64,000 nucleotides of DNA, from assembly GCA_016190375.1 (NCBI GenBank), contig JACPQR010000170.1, forward strand, positions 1-64,000, in the 5' to 3' direction. Numbering within the stretch: the stretch's first letter is position 1; every line of letters starts with the position of its first letter. Below are positions 17,201 through 25,499 of this stretch, piece by piece. Source of the stretch: Deltaproteobacteria bacterium. Its GTDB lineage: Bacteria; Myxococcota_A; Polyangia; JACPQR01. The notes below the pieces were generated by a model. That model saw only the letters and a list, made by a program, of their open reading frames with translations, ran no database searches and was not told the DNA's origin. A program made the position numbers and the translations under genes.

Positions 17201-18116
17201 CCCCGAGCCCGGGCTCGACTTCCGGGGCGGCCGCCGCGAGCGGACGCGGAGCGCCGGCCTGGACGGCAGCGGCGAGCGCCTCGCGGCTGGAGGCGACGAA
17301 AGGCGTCGTTCCGCTCGCGATCTCGTATAGCAGCACACCGAGGGAGTAGAGATCGGACCGCCGCGTGGCCGGCTCGCCGCGCCAGACCTCCGGCGCCATG
17401 TAGAGCGGCGTGCCCACGATGGCGCCGGAGCTGGTGAGCGGCGGGTCGCGCGGGACACGGCTCGAGCGCCCACGCGCCGGCCCGACTGGGATGGTGATCG
17501 GCGTCTCGCGGTCCCGGCCGTGATGCGAGGGCGGGCGCGGGGGCGCGACGGACGGTGTCACCGCGGGCGCGCTGCTCCGTTCGAGGAGCTTCGCGACGCC
17601 GAAGTCGAGGAGCTTCACCCTGCCGTCCTCGGCGAGGATCGCGTTCGCGGGCTTGACGTCGCGGTGCAGGACGCCGCGGCGGTGGGCGGCCGCGAGCCCG
17701 CGACCGAGGTCGAGCCCGATCTCGAGGACTCGGCGCCACGCAACCGGATGCTCGATCCGATCGAGGCTCTCGCCTCGGACCAGCTCGGACACGATGAACG
17801 GCCGCCCCTCGTGCTCGCCGACGCGGTGGACGATGACGACGTTGGGGTGCTGCAGGCGAGCCGCGGCGCGTGCCTCGGTCAGGAAGCGTTCCCGCGCGGC
17901 CGCGTCGGGCTCGAGGGCCGACAGGAACTTCACCGCCACCGGTCGATCGAGGATCGTGTCCGCGGCCAGGTACACCTCTCCCATCCCACCTCTGCCCAGT
18001 GGTGAGATGATGCGGTACTCGTCGAACTGCACCGGCGGCATTGGAGTCGAGGTGGGCCGCGGGGATGACGGCGCGAGCTGGGCCTGCACGGTCGACGCTA
18101 CGATGGTCAGGGCCAC
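14286..18116 (-). CDS. Ser/Thr kinase fused to nSTAND ATPase and FGE-like domain
   Basis: A 1276-residue multidomain protein. The kinase (about 30-330) has LGRGGMGEVYLA, VAVKFL, VLHRDVKPANAIL, LLDFGVAKLL and YMAPEVW. An nSTAND P-loop ATPase (about 350-740) starts NPYRGLRSFEVEHRPLFFG, with Walker A GDSGVGKSS. Near 780 lies one transmembrane helix (AAAVLAVPIAAFALWALA). After a beta-rich stretch, a formylglycine-generating-enzyme-like domain (about 1020-1276) has VFVPPGRFLTGS, PVVGIDFEDARAYSAW, ARLCDELEWERAARG and DMTGNVWEWTTS. In the family such modules act as carbohydrate- or substrate-binding lids, not necessarily as enzymes. GTG start uncertain; ATG 26 codons in is an alternative. Confidence 0.9.
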   Translation of the reverse strand: MALTIVASTVQAQLAPSSPRPTSTPMPPVQFDEYRIISPLGRGGMGEVYLAADTILDRPVAVKFLSALEPDAAARERFLTEARAAARLQHPNVVIVHRVGEHEGRPFIVSELVRGESLDRIEHPVAWRRVLEIGLDLGRGLAAAHRRGVLHRDVKPANAILAEDGRVKLLDFGVAKLLERSSAPAVTPSVAPPRPPSHHGRDRETPITIPVGPARGRSSRVPRDPPLTSSGAIVGTPLYMAPEVWRGEPATRRSDLYSLGVLLYEIASGTTPFVASSREALAAAVQAGAPRPLAAAAPEVEPGLGAIVDRCLRLDPGARWASADELVDALEQLTPLARSGPVPPGNPYRGLRSFEVEHRPLFFGRSGEARMIVDRLRSGPFVLVAGDSGVGKSSLCRAGVLPVLMAPPDLEGRSWKPVILVPGHRPLAAFSSALAAAMGVEEARFSAALREPELLARTLGACLGSEAGIAVLIDQLEELVTSSAPDEAAAVAEALGRLAMGVPGVRLLATVRSDFLARVASLPGLGYEVVGALYFLRPLGPDRIREVIEGPARATGIRFEREDMIDELVRASAQAEGGLPLLQFTLAELWEARDPESRAIPASALSKLGGLAGALARHADGIVTRLPAEHRQAARTVLTSLVTLERTRARRDRAELHAMHPGAAPAIDALVEGRILVARESDGRATIELAHEALIDGWGTLGAWLAEERETRALRRRLEQAVAEWQRLGLPEALWRDRRLAEAASLPRGTLRPEEASFLALSRRALWRRRAFFAAAVLAVPIAAFALWALARSSERADVARRVAGRIRTARSLGLSAALLASRAGRLRAEAFGRFDASDATGGERLWADATHLEARADDRWARAGGELEAAILLDARAPRTRSLLADVLVGRIVLSERARRDPPTELVRRLALFDAGGRRRARLAAPATLEVRSNVAARVELARFEDDGAGRLSPGWVQVSRGLEPGSYLVVLKAHGRADVRAPILLGRGRRELLNVRLPVRVPESMVFVPPGRFLTGSRADDELRRGFLHAAPLHEVATGAYLVARNETTFAEWIEYLDALPEEERARRTPSVGAGGFGGGVRVQRAVVGWRLTIQPSGHAFTVVSGELVRYPSRDGPGQDWLKMPVVGIDFEDARAYSAWLDRSGRLPGARLCDELEWERAARGADGRTFPHGERLDPGDANHDRTYGRDTLALGPDEVGSHPASRSPFGLDDMTGNVWEWTTSHGSPGLPVARGGAFGFDAKTCESANREIVDPAFRDVSLGMRLCADAGDGR

Positions 18117-18149
18117 GAACGAACGTGGCGAGCAATGCCGATGCCAGGC

Positions 18150-19580
18150 TCAGGCGTCGCGGAAGCGGGAGAGGTCGATGCCGTTCCTTCGCGCCACGCG
18201 CCGGAAGTTGGCGCGGTCGAGGCCCGACAGGCGCGCCGCCTCCGCCACGTTGCCGCCCGTCTTCGAGAGGATGGCCTCGAAGTACTCGCGCTCGAAGCTC
18301 GTGATGACGTCTTCCCGCGCCTTCGCGTACGGCAGCTCGCCGACCGGAGCGCCCCGGCGCGCCGTGCCGCCGCGAGACCGCACGGCCGGGGGCAGCGTGT
18401 CGAGCGTCACCGCGTCGCCACGCGCCAGGATCACCGCGCGCTGCAGCGCGTTCTCCAGCTCCCGCACGTTCCCGGGCCAGCGGTGCGACACGATGGCCTC
18501 GAGCGCCTCCGGCGTCACCCGAAGCACGGGCTTTCCGTGGTGCTCCGCGTGCTTGCGGAGGAAGTGCTGGACGAGCAGAGGTACGTCCTCCGGTCGATCG
18601 CGCAGGGCGGGCAGCTCGACGGCGATGACGTTGAGGCGGTAGTAGAGGTCCTCGCGGAACGTCCCCGCGCGCACCATGGCGGGCAGGTCGCGGTGAGTCG
18701 CCGCCACGACGCGGACGTCGACGCGCCGGGCCTCGTTCGCACCGACGGGCTTGACCTCGCCCTCCTGGAGCACGCGCAGGAGACGCACCTGCGTCGCGGC
18801 CGGGACGTCGCCGATCTCGTCCAGGAAGAGCGTCCCGCCCGTCGCCTCCTCGAACAGCCCGCGGCGGCTCGAGTGCGCGCCGGTGAAGGCACCCCGCACG
18901 TGGCCGAACAGCTCGCTCTCGAGGAGCGTCTCGCTGAGCGCCGAACAATTGACCGGCAGGAAAGACCTCGCCTTGCGGCGGCTCGCGTTGTGGATGGCGC
19001 GCGCGACGAGCTCCTTGCCCGTGCCGCTCTCCCCGCACAGGAGCACGCTGGCATCGGTCGGCGCCACGCTGCGGATCAGCTCGAACACCTCGCGCATCGC
19101 ACCGCCCGCGCCGACGATTCCGCCGAAGCGGTCGACCACGTCGAGCCGGCGCTCCAGCGCGTGCGCCCGCGCGACGAGCCGCCGGTGCTCGATGGCGCGC
19201 GACATCGCGGCGGCGACCTCATCGAGGCCCGGCATCGGCTTGAGCATGTAGTCATAGGCGCCGAGCCGCATCGCCTTGACGGCGGTCGCGACGCTGCTGT
19301 TCGCGGTCATGAGGACGACCGGGAGCTCGGGCCAGCGATCGCGAACCGTGCGCAGGAGGTCCAGGCCGTCCATCACCGGCATCTGCAGGTCCGAGACGAT
19401 CGTGTCGGGCCAGCCGGAGTCCGCCTCCAGGCTCGCGATCGCCTCTTCGCCAGACTGGAACCCGCGCGCCTCGAAACCGGCCCGTGAAAGGAGGCGGAGG
19501 GCGACCTTCAGGAAGCCGTGGTCGTCATCGACGACGAGGACCCGCCCGGGGGCGGGGTCGGTCTCGTCTCCGCTTCCCAC
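18150..19580 (-). CDS. NtrC-family response regulator (REC-sigma54-Fis)
   Basis: A 476-residue activator. The receiver domain (about 12-125) has the DDD acidic pair, phospho-acceptor Asp in IVSDLQMPVMDG and the KPM lysine. The AAA+ domain has Walker A GESGTGKE, GAFTGA, TLFLDEIGDVP and RWPGNVRELE. The C-terminal Fis helix-turn-helix reads NVAEAARLSGLDRANFRRV. It should drive sigma54 promoters on phosphorylation, probably by the hybrid kinase transcribed divergently from 20178, since only 139 bases separate the two starts. It lies 33 bases upstream of the kinase-nSTAND gene and may co-transcribe with it. Confidence 0.93.
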   Translation of the reverse strand: MGSGDETDPAPGRVLVVDDDHGFLKVALRLLSRAGFEARGFQSGEEAIASLEADSGWPDTIVSDLQMPVMDGLDLLRTVRDRWPELPVVLMTANSSVATAVKAMRLGAYDYMLKPMPGLDEVAAAMSRAIEHRRLVARAHALERRLDVVDRFGGIVGAGGAMREVFELIRSVAPTDASVLLCGESGTGKELVARAIHNASRRKARSFLPVNCSALSETLLESELFGHVRGAFTGAHSSRRGLFEEATGGTLFLDEIGDVPAATQVRLLRVLQEGEVKPVGANEARRVDVRVVAATHRDLPAMVRAGTFREDLYYRLNVIAVELPALRDRPEDVPLLVQHFLRKHAEHHGKPVLRVTPEALEAIVSHRWPGNVRELENALQRAVILARGDAVTLDTLPPAVRSRGGTARRGAPVGELPYAKAREDVITSFEREYFEAILSKTGGNVAEAARLSGLDRANFRRVARRNGIDLSRFRDA

Positions 19581-19719
19581 GCGCCGGAACCTTAGGCGAC
19601 GCGACCTCGGGGGTCAACTCGGCACCCCGGGGGTCCGATCGGACACCTTCCGGGCACCAGCTCGCCGGGACGGATCGCGAGGTTCTCTGCCGGCACGCGG
19701 CGTGCGAGGTGGCGCCGGC

Positions 19720-20184
19720 ATGACCAAGGCCTTCCTGCTCGTCGACGACGAGGCCTCTACCCGCGGCGCGATGGCGAGGATCCTGGAGCGCTGCTATCCG
19801 CAGATCGAGATCCGGCGCGCCTCCGACGGTGACGAGGCGCTCGCGATGCTCGACGACGACGTGGCGATGCCCAGACGCGACGGGTTCTCGCTCTGCTGGT
19901 CCATCCGCAACGCTGCGCCCTATCGCCCTTGGCGCGATGTCCCGGTGGTCCTCGTCTCGGCCCTGTTCCACGACGAGGACGCGGTCGAGCGTGCGTGGCG
20001 AGCCGGAACCGCGCTCCTCGTCCAGAAGCCCTTCGGCAGGGGCGAGATCGTCCGGGCCGTGACCGGTCTGACCAGGATCGCGTCCACGGGCGCTGGAAGC
20101 GAGGCGAGCTCCGACGGCGGAGCCCCGGCCGCGCTTCAGGCCACACCGGCGGCCGGTGAAGCGCGAAGGAGCGTGTCATGGTGA
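19720..20184 (+). CDS. Response-regulator receiver protein with shortened core
   Basis: A 154-residue single-domain receiver. It has the VDDE acidic pair, Ser/Thr in VVLVSALFHDED and the lysine in VQKPFGRGE. Between helix 2 and the phospho-acceptor, however, it reads LDDDVAMPRRDG: the DxxMPxxDG frame of the acceptor is present but the hydrophobic third strand that normally precedes it (about eight to ten residues) is missing. It may not fold or accept phosphate normally. The ATG has AGGTGG upstream. Its stop overlaps the kinase start by seven bases, so it is coupled to the kinase. The C-terminal 35 residues are a disordered tail. Confidence 0.75.
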   Translation: MTKAFLLVDDEASTRGAMARILERCYPQIEIRRASDGDEALAMLDDDVAMPRRDGFSLCWSIRNAAPYRPWRDVPVVLVSALFHDEDAVERAWRAGTALLVQKPFGRGEIVRAVTGLTRIASTGAGSEASSDGGAPAALQATPAAGEARRSVSW

Positions 20185-21905
20185 GCGGCTCGCTAGCGAC
20201 GCAGAGCCACGTCCAGCGCGTGAACGATCCGCGGCAACCGATCGCCTCGGAGCACGAGCTCGGGCAACGCGCACGCGAGCGCCGGCAGAACGGAGCCGGC
20301 CTCGTCGACCTGCTCGTCTCGGCCTTCGAGGGCGCCGTGGTGAGGAGCGCCGAGCTCGAGTCGACCCGGGCAGATCTCGCCGCGCGGAACACGGCGGCCG
20401 GCGCGCGGATCCGGAGCCTCGAGGCACGGCTCGAGATCCTCGACGCGAGGCTCCGCGACCTCCTCGACAAGCTGAACGACGCCGTGTTCCTCGTGGACGA
20501 CGAGATGAGGGTGCTCGACATGAACCGGCGAGCCGAGGAGATCATCGGGCGCTCGCGGCAGGAGCAGATCGGCACGCACGCCCTGCAGTTCGTCTCCCCT
20601 GACGACCTGGAACGCCTTCGAGCGGCCGTCCGCCAGCTCCGCGCCGACGGAGGAGTGCGGGTCGAAGGAGTCAGCGTGACGAGGGCGGATGGGACTACCG
20701 CGCTGATCGACGTCTCCGCGTCGGTGATCGAAGACGGTCCGGAGCGGACCTTCCTGGCGATCATCCGAGACGTCACGGAGTCCAAGCGAATCCAGGCACA
20801 GCTCATTGCCTCGGACCGCCTCGCGTCTGTCGGGACGCTGGCCGCCTCGGTCGCGCACGAGATAAACAACCCTCTCGCAGCGGTCATCGCCAACCTGGAC
20901 CTGGCCCTGGCGGACCTCGCCGAGCATGGGCCGGTGCGGGACGCGCTCACCGACGCGCGCGAGGCGGCCGACAGGGTCCGGCTGATCGTGCGCGACCTCA
21001 AGGTCTTCTCCCGCCCCGAGGACGAGCGGCGCGGACCGGTCGGCATCCACCGCGTGATCGAGTCGGCGGCGAGGATGGCGTGGAACGAGATCCGGCACCG
21101 CTCGAGGCTCGTGAAGGACCTCGGCCAGGTGCCGCACGTCGACGGAAACGAGGCGCGCCTCGGTCAGGTCATCCTGAATCTGTTGATCAACGCCGCGCAG
21201 GCCATCCCCGAGGGAGACGCCGACCACAACGAGATCCGGATCGCGACCTCGCTCGATCCCTCCGGCCGCGTGCTCGTCGAGGTGCGCGACACGGGCCCGG
21301 GAATCCCGCCCGAGGTGCTCGACCGGATCTTCCTGCCCTTCTTCACGACCAAGCCCCGCGGCGTCGGCACCGGCCTCGGGCTCTCGATCTGCCACCGCAT
21401 CGTCACCGGCCTGGGCGGCGAGATCAGGGCCCTGAGCGAGCCCGGCAAAGGCGCCGTGTTCCAGGTCTACCTCCCGGTGGCGGACCTCGACGCCGAGGAC
21501 ACCCAGACCAGTCTCCGCCCGGTTCCGCGCGCGGCTGTCCGACGCGGGCGAATCCTGGTCGTCGACGACGAGCCGGCCATCGGCGCCGTCATCCGACGGA
21601 TCCTCGCGGGGGAGCACGACGTGGAGGTCGCGATTGATGCCGTCGACGCGCTCGCGCGCGTCCGCGCCGGACAGCGGTTCGACGCGATCCTCTGCGACGT
21701 GATGATGCCGCAGATGTCCGGCATGGACCTTCACGCCGAGGTCGTGAAGACCGACCCTGACCTGGCCGCGCGCATCGTCTTCATGACGGGCGGTGCGTTC
21801 ACGCCTCGGGCGAGGGCCTTCCTCGACGAGATCGCCAATCAGCGGATCGAGAAACCCTTCGACCCCCAGGGTCTGAGGGCGTTGATCAACGACAGGATCC
21901 GGTGA
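20178..21905 (+). CDS. PAS hybrid histidine kinase with C-terminal receiver
   Basis: A soluble 575-residue hybrid kinase with no transmembrane segments: helical N terminus, coiled coil (about 60-95), PAS domain (about 95-205), HisKA with the phosphorylated His227 in ASVAHEINNP, HATPase with the N box NLLINAAQAIPEG and G boxes DTGPGIP and GVGTGLGLS, then a receiver with ILVVDDEP, acceptor Asp in AILCDVMMPQMSG and IEKPF. The ATG follows AAGGAG and overlaps the receiver gene before it. It is a paralogue of the kinase at 25500 and probably feeds the divergent NtrC-type regulator or its own receiver. Confidence 0.93.
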   Translation: MVSGSLATQSHVQRVNDPRQPIASEHELGQRARERRQNGAGLVDLLVSAFEGAVVRSAELESTRADLAARNTAAGARIRSLEARLEILDARLRDLLDKLNDAVFLVDDEMRVLDMNRRAEEIIGRSRQEQIGTHALQFVSPDDLERLRAAVRQLRADGGVRVEGVSVTRADGTTALIDVSASVIEDGPERTFLAIIRDVTESKRIQAQLIASDRLASVGTLAASVAHEINNPLAAVIANLDLALADLAEHGPVRDALTDAREAADRVRLIVRDLKVFSRPEDERRGPVGIHRVIESAARMAWNEIRHRSRLVKDLGQVPHVDGNEARLGQVILNLLINAAQAIPEGDADHNEIRIATSLDPSGRVLVEVRDTGPGIPPEVLDRIFLPFFTTKPRGVGTGLGLSICHRIVTGLGGEIRALSEPGKGAVFQVYLPVADLDAEDTQTSLRPVPRAAVRRGRILVVDDEPAIGAVIRRILAGEHDVEVAIDAVDALARVRAGQRFDAILCDVMMPQMSGMDLHAEVVKTDPDLAARIVFMTGGAFTPRARAFLDEIANQRIEKPFDPQGLRALINDRIR

Positions 21906-21919
21906 GGATGGTGGGTGGG

Positions 21920-23242
21920 CTAAAGCGCCCCGGAGGGAACGCACGCGTCGGCGACGCCGGGCTCGCGCTCCTCGCAGATCGGAGCCCAGCCCGAGCACGG
22001 CCACTGCTTCTCGGGGAGGAGCCGGATGAGGAACGAGTCGAGCGTCGCGTCGTAGACCTGGACGAGCTCGCAGTCGAGCAGCGTGTTGGGGCGCTGGCCG
22101 CTGCAGTACTTGCCCTCTATGGCGGCGATGTGCTCGGGCGTGCCGGACCAGTAGAGCGTCTCGAGATCGATCTCGGAGTTGCGAGCCTCGCAGCTCCCGT
22201 CGACGCAGCCGAAGCCCGCGCCGTTGCCGACGCAGGTCCCGCTCGTGCAGGGAAAGAGCGTCGTCGTCGCTCGTCCTGCCCAGTCGCGCCCGCACTGGAC
22301 CGCAGCGTGCCCGGCGATGACGAGAGCGCCGGGGGCGATCGAGTCGTAGGCGTCCCTGTCACCCCACGCGCGCGTGTCGGAGACGCCGGCGGGCGCGTCG
22401 TTGCAGTACAGGCCCGGGGCGCGGGCGGCGCAGAACGCGTCCGTCAGGCACATCCCGTCGACGAGCCTGCGGCCTGCTCCGCACTCCATGTCGCCGCGAA
22501 GCGGCTTGAGCGCACGGTCCTCCTGGCAGCTCGCGGGCCACTCTGCGCCCTCTTCGCAGATCCCGCTCGTGCAGGTGCGGCGCGAGAGTGCCTCCACCCG
22601 CTGGACGCGCACTGATTGCCCCGAGCGTCGATCGTCGACCCAGGTCGACACGCACTCGACGACCGCGTCGCCGTCGATCGAGCACATCGTGCCGATCCCG
22701 GCGTCGCAGGTCGGGTCGCGCATGCCGATGCCCGCGGGGTTCGTCAGGCACGGCTCCCATCCGCCGTCCGATCCGATGCGCGTGTGCACGTCGCCTGCGT
22801 CGAGCGCGAACACCCGCGCTCCGCCTGGCGCGCCCGCGTCGGGCACCCGGATCTCGGCCGTCCCGGTCAAGGCTCCCTGCGCCATCCTGCCGACCGCGGG
22901 GCAGTCGATCAGGAGCTCGCTCCAGAACGTCGCCGGATCCGTCGTCAGCACGGACTTCGGCGCCGACGCGCAGTAGCCGCCGACCGACGGGCGCGCCGCG
23001 CAGAAGTCCTGCTGCACGCACACGGCCAGTCGCCCCGCGTCCGTGCCCGGCTGCACCACGGGATCCACGCCGAGCTGCACGAACCCCGCGGTGCACGCCG
23101 CGCCGGGCGTCTTCCAGCTCGCCTGCGTGTCGATCGGCGCCACGCTTGCCGTCGCGACCTCGTCGTCGCCCGTCGATCCGATGCACCCCAGCGCTGCAAT
23201 CGGCAGCAGCCAGAAGAGATGCGTTCCTCTCGCCTCGCTCAT
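21920..23242 (-). CDS. Cys-rich lipoprotein
   Basis: A 440-residue lipoprotein with lipobox IAALGC and over 30 cysteines in repeating patterns such as CTSGICEEG, CTSGTCVGNG, CVDGSCEARN, FCAARPSVGGYC and FCAARAPGLYC. The repeated FCAAR segments suggest an internal duplication of a disulfide-rich module of about 200 residues. Many such proteins occur on myxobacterial surfaces; function unknown. ATG at 23242 is chosen since it starts the signal peptide and has GGAG upstream. It is divergent from the hydrolase gene to its right and convergent with the hybrid kinase. Confidence 0.78.
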   Translation of the reverse strand: MSEARGTHLFWLLPIAALGCIGSTGDDEVATASVAPIDTQASWKTPGAACTAGFVQLGVDPVVQPGTDAGRLAVCVQQDFCAARPSVGGYCASAPKSVLTTDPATFWSELLIDCPAVGRMAQGALTGTAEIRVPDAGAPGGARVFALDAGDVHTRIGSDGGWEPCLTNPAGIGMRDPTCDAGIGTMCSIDGDAVVECVSTWVDDRRSGQSVRVQRVEALSRRTCTSGICEEGAEWPASCQEDRALKPLRGDMECGAGRRLVDGMCLTDAFCAARAPGLYCNDAPAGVSDTRAWGDRDAYDSIAPGALVIAGHAAVQCGRDWAGRATTTLFPCTSGTCVGNGAGFGCVDGSCEARNSEIDLETLYWSGTPEHIAAIEGKYCSGQRPNTLLDCELVQVYDATLDSFLIRLLPEKQWPCSGWAPICEEREPGVADACVPSGAL

Positions 23243-23446
23243 GTGAAGCTCCTTTCGAGGCACGCCAACGGCAAGAAGGAGGCCACGCACCAGCGCGCGG
23301 AAGAACGGGCGAATGACGCGACGCGCCGTGCACGACAGGACTCGACGAGCGGCGACAGGGGCCCGTGTTCGCGCTCCGCTACGCGCGAGCACGCGAGTGC
23401 GCGTCACCTCGGAGGTGACAGCTCGAGGCGAGGTATCATCGTCACC

Positions 23447-24805
23447 GTGAAGACTGCCGCGGCGATCCGGTGGATGGCGCTCTTTATGGCGCTCTGCGCG
23501 TGCGGCGGCGACACGAGCGAGCCCGAGGGTGACGCATCGGGCGATCCCCCCGACGCCGCGCTCGATTCGTCGGAGCCGGACCTCGATGCCTCGGTTGACT
23601 CGGCGGCGCCTCCGATCGCGTGCGGCCCGTGGAGCGGCGATGCATTCTACGCGCGCCCCGCGGACGGCGCGGGCCCGGGCGAGCTCGTCGCGTGCGAGAC
23701 GAGGCCCGACGACGATCGAGCGCTGCGGATGCTGTACGTCACGGAGGGTCCGCCGGGCAACTTCGTGACCGCGTCGGCGCTCGTGATCCTCCCCGACTCG
23801 CCGCCTCCGATCGGAGGCTGGCCCGTGGTCGGGTGGGCGCACGGAACGACGGGCGCGGCGGACGCGTGCGCGCCGTCGAAGTTCCCCGATCTGCCCCTGA
23901 ACACCTACGTCCTCCCCTTCGTCGAGGACGGCTGGGCGCTCGTCGCGACCGACTACGCCGGCCTCGGCACGCCCGGCCCGCATCCGTACCTCGTCGGCGA
24001 GTCGGAGGCCTTCTCGGTGCTCGATGCCGTGGCCGCCGCGAGGCGCCTGCCCGACGTCGGAGCCTCGCTCGGGACCGCCGTCACGCTCGCCGGACACTCG
24101 CAGGGCGGTCACGCGGCGCTGTTCGCTCGAGCCGTCCCCGACGCGGGCAATCGCGCCGGCGGCGAGATCGTGGGAACGATCGCCTACGCCCCGGGCCTCG
24201 GGACGCCACGTTCGCTGCCGTACGTCCTCGCACCGGACGATCCCCTCTGGGGCGGCGCTCCCTACGTCGTCCTCTTCCTGAACGCCGCCCTCGCCTACTC
24301 GGACGGCCCCGCGCCGTCGAGCTGGCTCGCCCCCGAGCTCGCCGACTCGCTCCCGTTCTGGGCCGAGTCGCTCTGCATCCTCGACCTGGTCGACCAGGTC
24401 GCCTCCGCGGCGCCGGCGGTCGGAGACCTGTTCACCACGGACTTCCTCGACGGTGTGGGAAGCTGCGCCTACGACGACCTCGATTGCCCCGCCGGACAGC
24501 CGTACTGGGACGTCCTCGTGGACAACGAGCCCGGACGCGAGCGGGGCGAAGGCGAGGTGCTGCTCGTGCAGGGGATGGCCGACGACCTGGTCGTCCCCCT
24601 CGCGACCTCCTGCTTGGCCGACCGGCTGGCCGAGCGCGACGCCCCGCCGGCCATCTGCGTCGACGAGGACGCCGACCACCTGGCGATCGTCGAGCAGACT
24701 TTCCCGCCGGTGCTCGCCTGGATCCGCGCGCGTCTGGAGGGCGGGACCGACCCTCCCGACTGCGACCCCGCCGAGCTGCCCCCTTGCCTCGCCTCGGAGC
24801 CGTGA
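23447..24805 (+). CDS. Secretory-lipase-like alpha/beta hydrolase lipoprotein
   Basis: A 452-residue exported hydrolase: hydrophobic N terminus with a likely lipobox LCAC, an acidic linker (SEPEGDASGDPPDAALDSSE), then an alpha/beta hydrolase domain. It shows WPVVGWAHGTTGAADACAPS (oxyanion region), VATDYAGLGTPGPHPYL, the nucleophile elbow AGHSQGGHAA (Ser of GxSxG) and a C-terminal Asp/His region (GMADDLVVP; DADHLAIV). The pattern matches the PF03583 LIP-type secretory lipase family. GTG at 23447 is used; ATG at 23474 is possible. It is a paralogue of the gene at 38300. Substrates are probably esters or lipids outside the cell. Confidence 0.85.
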   Translation: MKTAAAIRWMALFMALCACGGDTSEPEGDASGDPPDAALDSSEPDLDASVDSAAPPIACGPWSGDAFYARPADGAGPGELVACETRPDDDRALRMLYVTEGPPGNFVTASALVILPDSPPPIGGWPVVGWAHGTTGAADACAPSKFPDLPLNTYVLPFVEDGWALVATDYAGLGTPGPHPYLVGESEAFSVLDAVAAARRLPDVGASLGTAVTLAGHSQGGHAALFARAVPDAGNRAGGEIVGTIAYAPGLGTPRSLPYVLAPDDPLWGGAPYVVLFLNAALAYSDGPAPSSWLAPELADSLPFWAESLCILDLVDQVASAAPAVGDLFTTDFLDGVGSCAYDDLDCPAGQPYWDVLVDNEPGRERGEGEVLLVQGMADDLVVPLATSCLADRLAERDAPPAICVDEDADHLAIVEQTFPPVLAWIRARLEGGTDPPDCDPAELPPCLASEP

Positions 24806-24835
24806 GCTCCGTCCTGGACCAGCCGGCCGCACGAG

Positions 24836-24863
24836 TTGACATCCGTTCGTCGGCTCGTAATAT
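24836..24863 (+). promoter_or_regulatory. Near-consensus sigma70 promoter for a leaderless antitoxin mRNA
   Basis: TTGACA (24836-24841), a 16-bp spacer and TAATAT (24858-24863) form a strong housekeeping promoter in a very GC-rich context. The antitoxin ATG begins at 24870, six bases after the -10 element, so transcription should start at or within a base or two of the start codon and leave no 5' leader. No Shine-Dalgarno is present in that interval. Confidence 0.65.
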
Positions 24864-24869
24864 CGCAGT

Positions 24870-25100
24870 ATGACCGTTGCCCGGTTCGCGATCTCCTTCG
24901 ACGAGACGCTTGCCCGAGCCGTGCGGCGAGCGGCCGGCAAGCAGCCGACGTCCACCTGGCTCGCGGAGGCAGCCCGCCGGAGGCTTCGCGCCGAGGGCCT
25001 GTTGGGCGTCGTCGGGCAATGGGAGAAGGAGCATGGCGAGATGGATGACGCCGAGCTCGCGGCGGCCGCCGGCAAGCGGCGCAGGCGCGGGCGACGGTGA
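24870..25100 (+). CDS. Ribbon-helix-helix-like antitoxin
   Basis: A 76-residue basic protein. FAISFDETLARAVRRAAGKQPTSTWLAEAARRRL, split by a turn at GKQP, gives the strand-helix-helix of Arc/MetJ-like antitoxins, and the Lys/Arg-rich tail is probably disordered and toxin-binding. The stop overlaps the toxin start (GTGA), and the gene sits directly downstream of a strong promoter. The protein should bind the toxin below and repress the operon. Confidence 0.7.
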   Translation: MTVARFAISFDETLARAVRRAAGKQPTSTWLAEAARRRLRAEGLLGVVGQWEKEHGEMDDAELAAAAGKRRRRGRR

Positions 25101-25480
25101 GCGGCACGGTCCTCGACTCGGGAGCGCTCATCGCCATGGAGCGCAATGACCGAGGAATGTGGGCAGCGCTGAAGCTCGCCGCGCTCGAGGGCACCGACGT
25201 CGTGGTTCCGAGCACGGCGCTCGCGCAGGTCTGGCGCGGAACGAGAGGCCAGGCGCGCCTGGCGCAGGCGCTGCGGCATTGCGTCATTGCCCCGTTCGAT
25301 GCCCTGGCCCGGGAAGTCGGCGAGCTCTGTGGACGAGCACGGACCAGCGACATCTGCGATTCCCACGTGGCCATCGTCGCCGCGACGAGAGGTGATGTCC
25401 TGTACACGAGCGATCCCCAGGACCTGCGCGTGCTCATCCTCGCCTACGGCGCGGGCCGCCCCGTGATCGTGAGCTGCTGA
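25097..25480 (+). CDS. PIN-domain toxin (VapC-like)
   Basis: A 127-residue PIN ribonuclease. First catalytic Asp in VLDSGALIAMER (residues 5-16), the acidic pair in RTSDICDSHVAIVAA and the Asp in LYTSDPQDLR complete the site. The loop VVVPSTALAQVWRG is typical of the PIN family that includes the remnant at 35066. GTG start overlaps the antitoxin stop by four bases. The target RNA is unknown. Confidence 0.85.
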   Translation: MSGTVLDSGALIAMERNDRGMWAALKLAALEGTDVVVPSTALAQVWRGTRGQARLAQALRHCVIAPFDALAREVGELCGRARTSDICDSHVAIVAATRGDVLYTSDPQDLRVLILAYGAGRPVIVSC

Positions 25481-25499
25481 TTGAAGCTGTCGCGGCGCT

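Noticed and set aside
19691..19706. Sigma54-like GGCAC-N5-GTGC before the receiver gene
   Set aside because: Spacing is right, but T at -25 and TT at -14/-13 are lost, and transcription would start within a few bases of the ATG, downstream of its ribosome site.
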